Position numbers and translations under genes: made by a program
Origin: Brachybacterium endophyticum
Lineage (GTDB): Bacteria > Actinomycetota > Actinomycetes > Actinomycetales > Dermabacteraceae
DNA length: 64,000 bases
Direction: 5' to 3'
Assembly: GCF_003130585.1 (NCBI RefSeq)
Contig: NZ_QFKX01000004.1
Coordinates: 62,001-126,000, forward strand
Part shown: positions 1 to 9,185 of the stretch, one piece after another
How the letters are laid out: each line of letters opens with the position of its first letter
How positions within the stretch are numbered: the first letter of the stretch is position 1
The notes under the pieces: model-generated
Database searches by the model: none
What the model saw: only the letters and a program-made list of their open reading frames with translations
What the model was told of the DNA's origin: nothing

Positions 1-2895
1 TTCGCGCAGTTCCGCGAGCGCTTCGACTTCGCCCTGGACCCCTTCCAGGTCGACGGGTGCGAAGCGCTCCAGGACGGTCAGTCCGCGCTGGTGGCCGCGC
101 CCACCGGGGCCGGGAAGACCATCGTCGGCGAGTTCGCCGTGCACCTGGCCCTGGCCCAGGGCCGCAAGGTCTTCTACACGGCCCCGATCAAGGCGCTGTC
201 CAACCAGAAGCACGACGAGCTGCGCGAGTGGCTGGGACACGAGCGGGTGGGTCTGCTGACCGGCGACGTCAGCATCCGCCCCGAGGCCGACGTGGTCGTG
301 ATGACCACCGAGGTGCTGCGCAACATGCTGTACGCCTCCTCGCCCCTGCTGGACGGACTCGGCTTCGTGGTCATGGACGAGGTGCACTACCTCGCCGACC
401 GGATGCGCGGACCGGTGTGGGAGGAGGTCATCATCCACCTCGATCCCGCCGTGCAGCTTGTGGCGCTCTCGGCGACGGTCTCGAACGCCGAGGAGTTCGG
501 CACCTGGCTGCAGGAGGTGCGCGGCAGCACCCGCACGATCGTCTCCGAGACCCGCCCCATCCCGCTGTTCCAGCACGTGCTGGTGGGCGAGGAGATGCTC
601 GACCTCTTCGTCGACGAGGACGGCGAGCCCGCGCTCTCGCCCGGCACCCGGGCCGCCTCGCGACCCGTCGTGAACCCCGATCTCGAGCAGGTCGGCTCGC
701 TCTCCGTCCCCGTGGACGGCCACCGCGGCTCGCGGGGATCGCCACGACACGGAGGCGGTCGGGGTGATCGCGGGGGCCATGGCGGCCGCGGCCCCGGGGG
801 CGGCGGCCGGGGCTCGGCGAAGGGACGTCACGGACACGGCGGACGCGGACCGCGCGGAGGGACCGGTGGCCGCGATCGACGCGGCACCGCCGGGCATCAT
901 CGTCTGCGCGGGCACGGCGGGGACCGCGGGGGCCGCCCGCAGGGGCCCCGCCCGCCCCAGCAGGCGGACGTCGTGCGCATCCTCGAGCAGGAGGCCCTGC
1001 TCCCCGCGATCTTCTTCATCTTCTCCCGGGCGGGCTGCGACGCCTCCGTCCGACGGCTCGATCGCTCCCACCTGCGGCTGACCACCGACGAGGAACGAAC
1101 CCGCATCAGGGCCCTGCTCGACGAGAGGCTCAGCGTGATCGGCGTCGAGGACGAGCAGATCCTGGACCTCGCCCACTTCCGTCGGGCGGCCGAGAACGGC
1201 TACGCGGCCCACCACGCGGGCATGCTGCCGCTGCTCAAGGCCTGTGTGGAGGACCTGTTCGAGGCGGCCCTGATCAAGGTCGTGTTCGCGACCGAGACCC
1301 TGGCGCTGGGGATCAACATGCCGGCCCGCTCGGTCGTGCTGGACAAGCTCACGAAGTTCAACGGGGTCGAGCACGCGGACCTCACCCCGGGGGAGTACAC
1401 CCAGCTCACCGGCCGTGCCGGGCGGCGCGGCATCGACATCGAGGGGCACGCGATCGTCGTCGCCTCGGCGGGGTTCGACGCCCACGCGGTGGCGGCGCTG
1501 GCCTCCCGGCGCACCTTCCCCCTGCGCTCCGCCTTCCATCCCACCGCGAACATGGCCGTCAACCTGCTCGCGCGCTTCGACCTCGAGCGCGCACGCGAGA
1601 CCCTCGAGATGAGCTTCGCCCAGTTCCAGAGCGACCGCAGCGTGGTGGGACTGGCCCGGCGCGCCCACGAGCTCGAGGAGACCGCGGCCTCCTACCGCGA
1701 GGCGGCGGTCTGCGAGCGCGGCGACCTGCGCGAGTACGCCGACATCCGCGCCCGCATGACCGCGCGCGAGAAGGAGCTCTCCCAGGCGCGCTCCGCCGCC
1801 GCCCGCGACAGCACGCGATCGACCCTGCGCTCCCTGCGGCGCGGGGAGATCCTGGCCCTGCCCGGGGGTCGGCGGCAGGGGTACGCGGTCGTCCTGGACG
1901 TGGACCGCGAGGTGCTCGGCGGCCCACAGGTCCAGGTGCTCACCACGGAGGGACGCACCCGCAGCCTGCGACCGGGCGACGTGCCGAGCGCCCCGGCGGT
2001 GATCGGGACGCTGCGTCTGCCCAGGCCGGAGCGGATGGGATCCTCGAAGGTCCGCAAGGACACCGCGAGCGCCCTGCGCGAACGACTCAGCGGGCACCAC
2101 GACGACCCCCGCGCCGAGGTCCGCAGACGATCGGGCAGGCCGCCCTCGACCGCGGCGGAGGATCCCGAGCTGATCGAGCTGCGGGAGCGGCTGCGCGCCC
2201 ATCCCTGCCACGGCTGCGAGGACCTGGAGGCCCACGAGCGCTGGCTGCGTCGGCTCGCGCGCACCGAGAAGGACCTCGCCGGGGTGCAGCGACGCATCGA
2301 GGGACGCACCTCCTCGCTCGCGCGCCAGTTCGACCGCCTCACAGGCCTGCTGACCGAGCTCGGACACCTCGAGCGCAGCCGCGCGGGGGATCTGGAGCCC
2401 ACCGAGCGCGGTCTCCACCTGCGGCGTCTGTTCTCCGACCGGGATCTCCTGGTCGCCGAGTGCCTCGAGCAGGAGGCGTGGGCGCAGCTCGACGCGCCCG
2501 AACTGGCCGCCATGGTCTCCGCCTGCAGCTACGAGGCCCGTCGCGACTCCCCGCAGGCTCCCGAGCTCCCACCCGGCACGCGCTTCGACGCGGCGCTGGC
2601 CACCACCGAGCGCATCGCGTCCTCGCTGCGCGCGGCGGAGAGCCGCCACGGCGTGGACCCGACCGCCGCCCCGGACCCCGCGATCAGCGCGATCGTGCAC
2701 CGCTGGGCGAGCGGCCACCACCTCGCGGCGGCGCTCGGCGAGGCCGACCTCACCCCCGGGGACTTCGTGCGGCACTGCCGCCAGGTGGTCGACCAGCTCG
2801 AACAGCTCTCGGAGCTCCCGCACGTCTCCCTCACAGCCAGGGATGCCATAGTCGGCGTGCGCCGGGGGCTGGTCGCCCAGGAGATGGAACGGTGA
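1..2895 (+). CDS. helY: HelY/Ski2-like DEAD/DEAH-box RNA helicase (5' partial)
   Basis: ATP-dependent superfamily 2 helicase, probably acting on RNA in the cytoplasm. The reading frame is open from base 1, so the start lies outside the window and 964 residues are visible. Seen in order: Walker A APTGAGKT (codons 33-40), the DEVH box (about codon 126), motif III LSATVSN, a second RecA-like domain with TGRAGRRG, then a long C-terminal region of the Ski2/HelY type. Mycobacterial HelY is about 900 residues, so little is missing. Odd: about 82 residues between the two RecA domains (bases 715-960) are almost only Gly, Arg and His, and the frame continues cleanly on both sides. It is first in a co-directional run with lnt and ppm. 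HelY is the closest named family; the exact substrate is unknown. Confidence 0.88.
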   Translation, partial: FAQFRERFDFALDPFQVDGCEALQDGQSALVAAPTGAGKTIVGEFAVHLALAQGRKVFYTAPIKALSNQKHDELREWLGHERVGLLTGDVSIRPEADVVVMTTEVLRNMLYASSPLLDGLGFVVMDEVHYLADRMRGPVWEEVIIHLDPAVQLVALSATVSNAEEFGTWLQEVRGSTRTIVSETRPIPLFQHVLVGEEMLDLFVDEDGEPALSPGTRAASRPVVNPDLEQVGSLSVPVDGHRGSRGSPRHGGGRGDRGGHGGRGPGGGGRGSAKGRHGHGGRGPRGGTGGRDRRGTAGHHRLRGHGGDRGGRPQGPRPPQQADVVRILEQEALLPAIFFIFSRAGCDASVRRLDRSHLRLTTDEERTRIRALLDERLSVIGVEDEQILDLAHFRRAAENGYAAHHAGMLPLLKACVEDLFEAALIKVVFATETLALGINMPARSVVLDKLTKFNGVEHADLTPGEYTQLTGRAGRRGIDIEGHAIVVASAGFDAHAVAALASRRTFPLRSAFHPTANMAVNLLARFDLERARETLEMSFAQFQSDRSVVGLARRAHELEETAASYREAAVCERGDLREYADIRARMTAREKELSQARSAAARDSTRSTLRSLRRGEILALPGGRRQGYAVVLDVDREVLGGPQVQVLTTEGRTRSLRPGDVPSAPAVIGTLRLPRPERMGSSKVRKDTASALRERLSGHHDDPRAEVRRRSGRPPSTAAEDPELIELRERLRAHPCHGCEDLEAHERWLRRLARTEKDLAGVQRRIEGRTSSLARQFDRLTGLLTELGHLERSRAGDLEPTERGLHLRRLFSDRDLLVAECLEQEAWAQLDAPELAAMVSACSYEARRDSPQAPELPPGTRFDAALATTERIASSLRAAESRHGVDPTAAPDPAISAIVHRWASGHHLAAALGEADLTPGDFVRHCRQVVDQLEQLSELPHVSLTARDAIVGVRRGLVAQEMER
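715..960 (+). repeat. Gly/Arg/His-rich (RGG-like) low-complexity insert within the helicase
   Basis: In-frame stretch of about 82 codons rich in GG, RG and HG pairs, placed between helicase domain 1 (ending in the SAT motif region) and domain 2. The flanking frame is intact, so this is an insert in the protein and not a sequencing frameshift. RGG-like tracts commonly bind RNA; that role here is inference. Confidence 0.8.
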
Positions 2896-2947
2896 CCGCC
2901 CGCGCCCCGTACCCGCCCGTGCCACGCCCCCAGGAGGGATCCCCCTG

Positions 2948-3718
2948 ATGACCGCGACCGCTCCCGATGCCTCGGACGACGCCGCCGGCGACGAGGTCCT
3001 CTACACGGGTGTCGTCGTCTACAGCACCCAGGACCCGGAGGCCTCCTCGCTGCTGGTCTCCGGTGACCGCATCGCCTGGATCGGCCCCACCGAGACCGCC
3101 GAGGCGCTGCACCCCCGGGCGCGGCGCATCGACGCCACCGGCTGCCTGCTGACCCCGGGCTTCGTCGACTGCCTGCCGACGTCCGACGGCTCCCCGGTGG
3201 ACGAGGACTGGCGACGCGACGCTCTGGCCCGCGGCGTCACCGACGCCGTGCCGGGCCTGCCCGGGACCCGCGAGGGCATGCGCGTGCTCGCGCCGCTCGC
3301 CGAGACGCAGCCCCTGAAGGACCTCAGCACGCAGGGCGTGCCGCTGGCCTTCGGCTCGCTGGGGGCCGAGGAGGCCGCGGCCCCGTGGAGCTGGGTGCGC
3401 TCCGCCGCGCACGAGGGCGAGGTCGACCAGCGCATCAGCGATCGTGCCGCCTTCCTCGCCTCCAGCCGAGCAGGTCTGCGTCTGCTGGACATCCCTCACC
3501 CCGGCGCGCTCAACCTCGGGGTCGAGGCGACGTTCGTGGTCTGGGAGCCCTGGGACCTCACCGTGCACTCCTCGGACATCCGCACCAATGCCTGGTCCGT
3601 GGACCCCCGCTCACGCACCCCGATGCTCCCCGACCTCACCGAGGGCGCACCCCGGGCCCTGCGCACGCTCGTGCACGGCGAGATCGTCCACGACACACCG
3701 GGGGCCATCGCCCGATGA
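2948..3718 (+). CDS. Amidohydrolase-like protein lacking the metal-binding core
   Basis: A 256-residue protein. The N-terminus has the beta-sandwich and 'LTPGFVD' entry of the imidazolonepropionase-like amidohydrolases. The C-terminus has the matching closing strands ('[14 protein letters not shown]', then 'VHGEIVHDT'). In active members PGFVD is followed by a metal-binding HxH; here it is followed by CLPTSDG. The TIM barrel is cut to roughly 110 residues, against about 280 in full-length enzymes. It is therefore probably not a metal hydrolase. The start ATG has AGGAGG about 9 bases upstream. The stop overlaps the lnt start (ATGA), so it is likely cotranslated with lnt. It may be a decaying gene or a repurposed fold. 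Confidence 0.7.
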   Translation: MTATAPDASDDAAGDEVLYTGVVVYSTQDPEASSLLVSGDRIAWIGPTETAEALHPRARRIDATGCLLTPGFVDCLPTSDGSPVDEDWRRDALARGVTDAVPGLPGTREGMRVLAPLAETQPLKDLSTQGVPLAFGSLGAEEAAAPWSWVRSAAHEGEVDQRISDRAAFLASSRAGLRLLDIPHPGALNLGVEATFVVWEPWDLTVHSSDIRTNAWSVDPRSRTPMLPDLTEGAPRALRTLVHGEIVHDTPGAIAR

Positions 3719-5385
3719 GCAGCACCACGCGCGCAGTGCGCACGGACGGGGGAGGGGGATCGGTGCATCGCCGCGGCCGCGGCGTGCGCGACCAGGTCGT
3801 GCCCACGACGCTCCTGCCCGCCGTGGTGCTCGCGGTGCTGGGGGGTCTCGCCGCGATCGCGGCCTTCCCGCCCTACGACCTGTGGATGCTGCTGCCCTTC
3901 GCGATCGCCGGACTGAACGCCGCCGTGCTCACCCGCCGCTGGCAGGCCGCGGCCCTCACCTCGCTGCTGTGGGGGCTCGCCTTCTTCGTCCCGCTGACGA
4001 TCTGGGCGAAGACCTACGCCGGGGTCGGACCGTGGCTCGCGCTGGGCGCCTTCCAGGCGCTCTACATCGTGGTCTACGGACTGCTCGCCCGTGCCGTGCT
4101 GGTGCGCCGAGGGATCACGCTGGGCTCGGGGATCGTGGTCGCCGCGCTGTGGGTCGGCGTCGAGACGCTGCGCTCGACCGTCCCCTGGGGCGGCCTCAGC
4201 TGGGGCTCGGTCAGCTTCGCCCTGTCCAGCTCCCCGCTGCTGAACCTGGGACCGTGGATCGGAACCGCAGGCCTCTCCTTCGTGGTGGCGCTGCTGGGCC
4301 AGTTCCTGTGCGGTGGCATCCTCGCCCTGCTGGGACGCCGTCACCGCGGGGTCACCGGGCTCAGCGGGGTCTGGCCGATGGCCACGGTGATCGGCGTGGT
4401 CATCGGCACCATGGTGGTGCCGATGCCCAAGAACCCCCCGCCCACGGGGGACAGCACCCTCACGGTCGCCGGCGTCCAGGGCAACATGGACAGGATCGAT
4501 CCCGAGTCCCTCGAGATGCCCGACATCTTCCCCCACCAGCTCGAGGCCACCGACGCCGCCACCTCCCGTGTCGCCGGCAACGGCGGCTCGCTGGACCTCG
4601 TGGTGTGGCCGGAGGACTCCACGGGATGGGATCCCCGCAAGGATCCGGCGCGGGGCCAGGCGATCACCTCCGAGGCGCAGAAGGCCGACGCACCGATCAT
4701 CCTGGGCACCCAGACCCCCACCGACGACGGCGGGCGCTACAACAACTCGCTGCTGTGGACGCAGCAGGGGGAGGTCGACGGCGTCTACGCCAAGCGGCAC
4801 CCGGTGCCCTTCGGCGAGTACATCCCCTACCGCTCGTTCTTCCGCACGCTGAGCGACAAGGTCGACCTGATCTCCTCGGACATGAAGGCCGGGAAGGAGC
4901 CCGGCGTCTTCGACGTCGACGGCCACGGCGTCGGCATCCTGATCTGCTTCGAGATCGCCTATCAGGACCTCGTGCACGACGTGGTCGACGACGGCGCGCA
5001 GGTCATCGTGGTCCAGTCCAACAACGCCCTGTTCGGGGACTCCGACGAGGCGATCCAGCAGGTCGCCGAGGCGAAGGTGTTCGCCGTCGTCAGCGGCCGC
5101 AGCGTCGTGCACGTCTCGACCGTCGGGCAGAGCGCGATCTTCACGCCCGAGGGACGGACCCTCGACTACCAGGACCACTGGACCCAGGGGTCCGTCGTCG
5201 CCGACGTCCCGCTGCGCACCGGCATCACGCCCGCCGTCGCCGCCGGGCACTGGCCCGAGATCGTGCTGTCCGGTCTCGGGCTCGCCGGCGTCCTGCTCGC
5301 CGGGGCGGGCGGACGTCGCGCGGTGGCGCCGGCCCGGCGCCGACGGGACCGTGCGGCCGCGACGGCCGCCGGGGGCCGAGGGTGA
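3715..5385 (+). CDS. lnt: Apolipoprotein N-acyltransferase
   Basis: Integral membrane enzyme that transfers an acyl chain from a phospholipid to the N-terminal cysteine of lipoproteins. The 556-residue protein has about six N-terminal hydrophobic segments (codons ~30-250), then a nitrilase-type domain. The Glu-Lys-Cys triad is visible: E300 in VVWPEDS, K360 in [12 protein letters not shown], and C411 in [12 protein letters not shown] final membrane segment and an Arg-rich tail follow. The ATG at 3715 overlaps the previous stop by 4 bases, and the stop overlaps the ppm GTG. In Mycobacterium tuberculosis the Lnt and Ppm domains are fused in one polypeptide; here they are two overlapping genes. 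Confidence 0.95.
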   Translation: MSSTTRAVRTDGGGGSVHRRGRGVRDQVVPTTLLPAVVLAVLGGLAAIAAFPPYDLWMLLPFAIAGLNAAVLTRRWQAAALTSLLWGLAFFVPLTIWAKTYAGVGPWLALGAFQALYIVVYGLLARAVLVRRGITLGSGIVVAALWVGVETLRSTVPWGGLSWGSVSFALSSSPLLNLGPWIGTAGLSFVVALLGQFLCGGILALLGRRHRGVTGLSGVWPMATVIGVVIGTMVVPMPKNPPPTGDSTLTVAGVQGNMDRIDPESLEMPDIFPHQLEATDAATSRVAGNGGSLDLVVWPEDSTGWDPRKDPARGQAITSEAQKADAPIILGTQTPTDDGGRYNNSLLWTQQGEVDGVYAKRHPVPFGEYIPYRSFFRTLSDKVDLISSDMKAGKEPGVFDVDGHGVGILICFEIAYQDLVHDVVDDGAQVIVVQSNNALFGDSDEAIQQVAEAKVFAVVSGRSVVHVSTVGQSAIFTPEGRTLDYQDHWTQGSVVADVPLRTGITPAVAAGHWPEIVLSGLGLAGVLLAGAGGRRAVAPARRRRDRAAATAAGGRG

Positions 5386-6170
5386 CCCCTCAGCGGGTGC
5401 TCGTGGTGATCCCGACCTACAACGAGCGCGACGCCCTGCCTCCGACCCTGGCCCGCCTGCGCGCCGCCGTCCCCGACGCCCACGTGCTCGTGGTCGACGA
5501 CGCCTCGCCGGACGGGACGGGCCTGCTGGCCGACGAGCTCTCCGCCGACGACCCCGTCGTCGAGGTCCTGCACCGCGCGGGGAAGGAAGGTCTCGGTCCC
5601 GCCTATCTCGCCGGGTTCCGCCACGGCCTGGACCGCAGGTTCGACGTCCTCGTGGAGATGGACGCCGACGCCTCCCACCGGCCCGAGCAGCTGCCCCGGC
5701 TGCTGGAGGCCGTGGAGCGGGGAGCGGACCTCGCGATCGGCTCGCGCTGGGTGCCCGGCGGTCGCGTGCACGACTGGCCCCTGCCACGCCTGCTCCTGTC
5801 CAGGGCCGCCAACACCTATGCGCGTCTCGCCCTCGGACTGCGGGTGCGGGACGCGACGGCGGGCTTCCGCGCCTACCGTGCCCCTCTCGCGGCACAGCTG
5901 GTCGAGGCGGGTCCCGCGTCCCAGGGCTACTGCTTCCAGGTGGACATGACCCGTCGCTCCGCCCGCGGCGGAGCGGTGATCCGCGAGGTCCCGATCGACT
6001 TCGACGAGCGCACCGAGGGCGCCAGCAAGATGAGCTCGGCGATCGTCCGCGAGGCCCTCGTGAAGGTCACGCTCTGGGGTCTCGCACTGCGCTCACAGCA
6101 GCTGCTCACCGCCCTCCGATACGCTGGCCGCCTCGTATCCGGTGAGAGTTCTCAACCGTCCGGCAGGTGA
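5382..6170 (+). CDS. ppm: Polyprenol monophosphomannose synthase (GT2)
   Basis: Family 2 glycosyltransferase of 262 residues that makes polyprenyl-phosphate-mannose from GDP-mannose, the donor for lipoglycan and protein mannosylation. Seen: the N-terminal [10 protein letters not shown], the nucleotide-binding [11 protein letters not shown], and the metal-binding MDADASH. The C-terminal region has TAGFRAYR and the dolichol-phosphate-mannose synthase pattern [11 protein letters not shown]. It has no membrane segments of its own, as expected when the Lnt part is separate. The start is GTG at 5382, overlapping the lnt stop by 4 bases (GTGA). Confidence 0.92.
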   Translation: MTPQRVLVVIPTYNERDALPPTLARLRAAVPDAHVLVVDDASPDGTGLLADELSADDPVVEVLHRAGKEGLGPAYLAGFRHGLDRRFDVLVEMDADASHRPEQLPRLLEAVERGADLAIGSRWVPGGRVHDWPLPRLLLSRAANTYARLALGLRVRDATAGFRAYRAPLAAQLVEAGPASQGYCFQVDMTRRSARGGAVIREVPIDFDERTEGASKMSSAIVREALVKVTLWGLALRSQQLLTALRYAGRLVSGESSQPSGR

Positions 6171-6174
6171 TCGC

Positions 6175-6756
6175 ATGAGCTCCGCATCGTCCTCGTCCAC
6201 GCCCCCACGCAGCACCGGCGCCGGCAGCACCCGGCGCTCGTGGCGCGCTCGTCTCGCGCCGCTGCTGCCGTTCGGCGTCCTTCTCCTGGGGATACTGGAG
6301 ATCGCACTGCTGATCCTGATCGGCGTGAAGTCCTCGCTCTGGTGGGCGCTGCTGATCGTGGTCGTGGGCTGGATCATCGGCGTCGCGCTGCTGATCGCCG
6401 CCGGGCAGCAGTCCTTCTCCCGGGCGCGCTCCCTCCTGCGCGCGCTGCGGGGTACCGGTGACGTCCAGAGGCACCTGAGCCGCCCCGCCTTCACCGTCCT
6501 GGCTGCGCTGTGCTTCTTCTTCCCGGGCGTCCTCACCGACGTCGTCGGGATCATCCTGCTGATCACCCCGATCCAGCGCCGCACCGTCGAGGGGCTCGGT
6601 CTGCGCAGCGGATCGGACTCCGCCCACCGGGTGCTCTACCGTCGCTCCTCGAACGGGGTGATCGACGGGGAGATCGTCGTGACCCCGCAGAAGCGGGACG
6701 ACGCCTCCGATGCCGGCAGCTCTCCCGACGGGCCCCCGATCATCACCCAGGGCTGA
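6175..6756 (+). CDS. FxsA family membrane protein
   Basis: A 193-residue membrane protein of the FxsA family. In E. coli, FxsA eases F-plasmid exclusion of phage T7; its general role is unknown. Three to four hydrophobic helices lie between residues ~20 and 145. The family signature PGVLTDVVGIILL-x-TPIQRR closes the domain. The Ser-rich N-terminus and polar C-terminal tail of about 50 residues are presumably cytoplasmic. The ATG at 6175 starts 5 bases after the ppm stop, so it belongs to the same transcript, and it is followed by a strong hairpin. Confidence 0.85.
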   Translation: MSSASSSSTPPRSTGAGSTRRSWRARLAPLLPFGVLLLGILEIALLILIGVKSSLWWALLIVVVGWIIGVALLIAAGQQSFSRARSLLRALRGTGDVQRHLSRPAFTVLAALCFFFPGVLTDVVGIILLITPIQRRTVEGLGLRSGSDSAHRVLYRRSSNGVIDGEIVVTPQKRDDASDAGSSPDGPPIITQG

Positions 6757-6780
6757 GGCCCCCGCCCAGGGCCCGGGACA

Positions 6781-6821
6781 GCACGAGACCCCGCGACCGA
6801 TCCGGTCGCGGGGTCTCGTGC
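6781..6821. terminator. 19-bp perfect hairpin between convergent fxsA-like gene and rbpA
   Basis: Left arm 6781-6799 and right arm 6803-6821 are exact reverse complements with a 3-base loop. No T-run follows, which is usual in high-GC actinobacteria. The position between convergent genes suggests a two-way terminator. Confidence 0.85.
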
Positions 6822-6858
6822 GGGGACGGGCAGGCCGCCGCGCAGCAGCGGCCTGGCC

Positions 6859-7209
6859 TCAGAAGTTGCGGCTCTGGTGGAGCTTCCCGGCGTGCAGGAG
6901 GTCGAGGCGCTGATCGAGGAGGGCCTGCAGGTCCTCCTCGCTGCGGCGCTCGAGGAGCATGTCCCAGTGGGTGCGCTGGGGCTTGCCCGGCTTCTCGTCG
7001 GGCTTGTCGTGGTCGCGCAGCACGGCGGTCGCACCGCAGCGGCACTCCCAGACCGCGGGCACATCGGCCTCGACGGAGAACGGGAGGATGATCGCGTGGC
7101 CGTTCGGGCAGTCGTAGACCGCCTCCTGACGCGGAGCGGCGAGAACGTTCTCGTCGGTCTCCATGCTGAAGGATCCGAGTCGTGTGCCTCGCAGGCTGCG
7201 GCTGTTCAT
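6859..7209 (-). CDS. rbpA: RNA polymerase-binding protein RbpA
   Basis: Actinobacterial RNA polymerase-binding protein that stabilises promoter complexes formed by the primary sigma factor. The 116-residue length matches the family (about 110-125). The N-terminus RSLRGTRLG and the following ETDENV and APRQ match RbpA. The core has CPNGH and a CRCG pair. The C-terminus THWDMLLERRS leads into the sigma-interaction helix. The open frame extends upstream, but the ATG at 7209 is preferred because family similarity begins there and AGGAAGG lies about 9 bases upstream. A SigR-type promoter is visible upstream. Confidence 0.93.
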   Translation of the reverse strand: MNSRSLRGTRLGSFSMETDENVLAAPRQEAVYDCPNGHAIILPFSVEADVPAVWECRCGATAVLRDHDKPDEKPGKPQRTHWDMLLERRSEEDLQALLDQRLDLLHAGKLHQSRNF

Positions 7210-7277
7210 CCGATGATGCCTTCCTGACGGTTCCGGGGGCGACGGTCGCGCACGCACTTCGGCGCGACAGTGGGGAC

Positions 7278-7303
7278 AACGTCGCGCGCTCCGAGAACAT
7301 TCC
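7278..7303 (-). promoter_or_regulatory. SigR/SigH-type promoter of rbpA (GGAAT-N18-GTT)
   Basis: On the minus strand GGAAT (7303-7299) is followed after exactly 18 bases by GTT (7280-7278). This is the Streptomyces SigR / mycobacterial SigH consensus. It would give a leader of about 60 bases to the rbpA ATG. rbpA is a known SigR target in Streptomyces coelicolor. Confidence 0.7.
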
Positions 7304-7324
7304 CCGGGCACGACGTGCGTCACA

Positions 7325-8191
7325 TCACGTCACGGGCGGGGAGGGAGGGGGAGTGGCCCGCAGCGGGTCACCGGCGACCGGTCCGGCCTCTCCGCGTCCC
7401 TCGAGCAGCGCGCTGAGCAGGTCGACACGATTGGTGATGATGCCGTCGACCCCGAGCTCGAGCAGCCCTCGCATCTCCTCCGGGTCGTCGATGGTCCACA
7501 CCTGGACCTCGCAGCCAGCGCGGTGCGCTGCGGCGACGTTGGCCGCGGTCACGATGGGGATCCCCGCATGGGAGACGGGGACCTGCAGGGCACCGAAACG
7601 GCTGAGGAGCAGCCGCACGACCGGGTCCGGCAGCTCGAGCAGCCGAGCCCCCAGGAATCCCACGAGGACCTCGCGGGACGGACTGCGCATCGGCGTGACA
7701 CCCGTTCTCGCGGCGACCGCACGGGCGGTACGGGAGGCGACGGACCCCCGGAAGCTCGTCACGCAGACGCGGTCGGCGGAGCAGGTGCGCGCGATCGCCT
7801 CGACCGCCGGGGTGATCGCCGCCTCGTCCTTCACATCGATGTTGACCGGACACGAGGTGAACTCACCCAGCACGTCCTCGAGCCGGGCGAGCGGCTCGAC
7901 GCCGGCGACGAGCACGTCCTCGAGGTCCTTCTCCCGCAGGTCCGCGATGCGGCGAGGATCGCCCGAGATCCGACGCAGGTCCTCGTCGTGGACGGCCAGG
8001 GCGATGCCGTCCGCGCTGGCCCGGGTGTCGGTCTCGAGCATGTCCGCCCCGGCGGCGAGGGCGTCGGCGAAGGCGCGCAGCGTGTTCTCCGCACCGTCGA
8101 GGGCGAGCCCGCGGTGGGCGATCCTGCGCGGGCGTCTGCCCGGCAGGAACCGGCCGGGGTTCTCAGTGCTGTCGGTGCTCCAGGAGCTCAT
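7325..8191 (-). CDS. Glycerophosphodiester phosphodiesterase family protein
   Basis: Hydrolyses glycerophosphodiesters to glycerol-3-phosphate and an alcohol, or a related phosphodiester reaction. The 288-residue TIM barrel shows the family marks in order: HRG near residue 25, ENTLRAF, LETDTRASADG with the metal-binding E-x-D, and VHDEDLRRI. Further on are NIDVKDE and, near the end, VQVWTIDDPEEM and GVDGIITNR. There is no signal peptide, so it is likely cytoplasmic. The ATG at 8191 lies 29 bases inside the SURF1 reading frame, so the two genes overlap and are probably translationally coupled. Confidence 0.9.
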   Translation of the reverse strand: MSSWSTDSTENPGRFLPGRRPRRIAHRGLALDGAENTLRAFADALAAGADMLETDTRASADGIALAVHDEDLRRISGDPRRIADLREKDLEDVLVAGVEPLARLEDVLGEFTSCPVNIDVKDEAAITPAVEAIARTCSADRVCVTSFRGSVASRTARAVAARTGVTPMRSPSREVLVGFLGARLLELPDPVVRLLLSRFGALQVPVSHAGIPIVTAANVAAAHRAGCEVQVWTIDDPEEMRGLLELGVDGIITNRVDLLSALLEGRGEAGPVAGDPLRATPPPSPPVT

Positions 8192-9185
8192 CCTCTTCCT
8201 CCTCGTCCTTCGAGCGTCTGCGCGAGGGGCGTGCCTCGTGCGACGTGCCTCGGCGTGCGGTGCGACCGCCCTGACCTCGGCGCGGATCACGGTCGCTCGG
8301 CGCCGCGGGGCGCCCTGCCTCCTGCTCGCCCTCGGACCCGGCCGGATGCCCACCGCCGTCACCGGCCTCGATGCCCTGAGCGGTGCCGTGCTCGGCCTCG
8401 ACGCCGGGGGCGCTGTCGCTCTCGGCGGCCTCGTCCAGGATCTGGCGGCGGGTGCGGACCACCACGGCGACGGGGAAGAAGGCCGCGAACAGCCACCACT
8501 GCACCGCGTAGGACAGGTGCGGGCCGAGGCTCGTGTCCGGCCCCTCGAGCGAAGCCGGCATCGGGGAGGCCGCGGGGCTCTCGGAGGCAAGCTCACCGTA
8601 GGCGCCCGTGTAGAGCGGGCCGTCGAGGTCGGGCAGCTGCCCGGCGACCACAGAGGGGGTGACGGTCTGCACCTGCCCCGGCGGATTCGTGCGGCCCTTG
8701 AGCACGGGCTCCGCATCGCGCATGCGGACCACCGCCGTGGTCGTGCCGTGGGGGACCGGGGGTTTCGTCGCCGGGACGGAGCTCGACTCGGCCACGTCCA
8801 CCCAGCCGCGCACGACCAGCAGTGTGCCCTGGTCGGTCGTGAACGGCACCAGCTGCCAGAACCCCACCGAGCTGTCCGAGGGCCGATTGCGCACGTACAG
8901 CACGCAGTCCGGGTCGGTGCAGTACTGCCCGCGCAGCTCGACCTGCTTCCACTCGTCCGCACCGGCCAGGTGCGAATCCGTGTCGGGCAGCACGCGGGGG
9001 AGGGCGACCGGGTCCGCCGTCATGTTGGTCTCGACCAGCCGGGCGTTGTCCCTCTTGGTCTCGAAGCGGTGCCACTGCCAGAAGCCCAGGCCCACGCAGA
9101 GGGCCGCGGCCAGGATCGCAGCGAGCAGCATGGTCGCTCCGTCACGGCTGACCAGACGCCGGATGATGAGCAGGGCCGTTCTCAT
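8163..9185 (-). CDS. SURF1 family membrane protein
   Basis: SURF1-type protein, linked to assembly of haem-copper cytochrome oxidase. Of 340 residues, helix 1 is at about 17-38 and ends in GLGFWQWHR, typical of SURF1. The periplasmic domain follows, with QVELRGQY, LYVRNRP, GFWQLVPF and VVRGWV. Helix 2 is near residue 227 (YAVQWWLFAAFFPVAVVV). Unusual: about 95 polar residues rich in Glu, Gly, Arg and Ser follow helix 2, while SURF1 normally ends soon after it. The ATG at 9185 overlaps the previous gene by 4 bases. Confidence 0.85.
   Translation of the reverse strand: MRTALLIIRRLVSRDGATMLLAAILAAALCVGLGFWQWHRFETKRDNARLVETNMTADPVALPRVLPDTDSHLAGADEWKQVELRGQYCTDPDCVLYVRNRPSDSSVGFWQLVPFTTDQGTLLVVRGWVDVAESSSVPATKPPVPHGTTTAVVRMRDAEPVLKGRTNPPGQVQTVTPSVVAGQLPDLDGPLYTGAYGELASESPAASPMPASLEGPDTSLGPHLSYAVQWWLFAAFFPVAVVVRTRRQILDEAAESDSAPGVEAEHGTAQGIEAGDGGGHPAGSEGEQEAGRPAAPSDRDPRRGQGGRTARRGTSHEARPSRRRSKDEEEEDELLEHRQH

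Noticed and set aside
715-960. Possible frameshift in the helicase
   Set aside because: The same frame is open before and after, and both flanks align with the expected helicase domains, so an in-frame insert is the simpler reading.
3496-5895. A 799-codon minus-strand frame over lnt and ppm
   Set aside because: No domain and Arg/Gly-rich; lnt and ppm have complete active sites.
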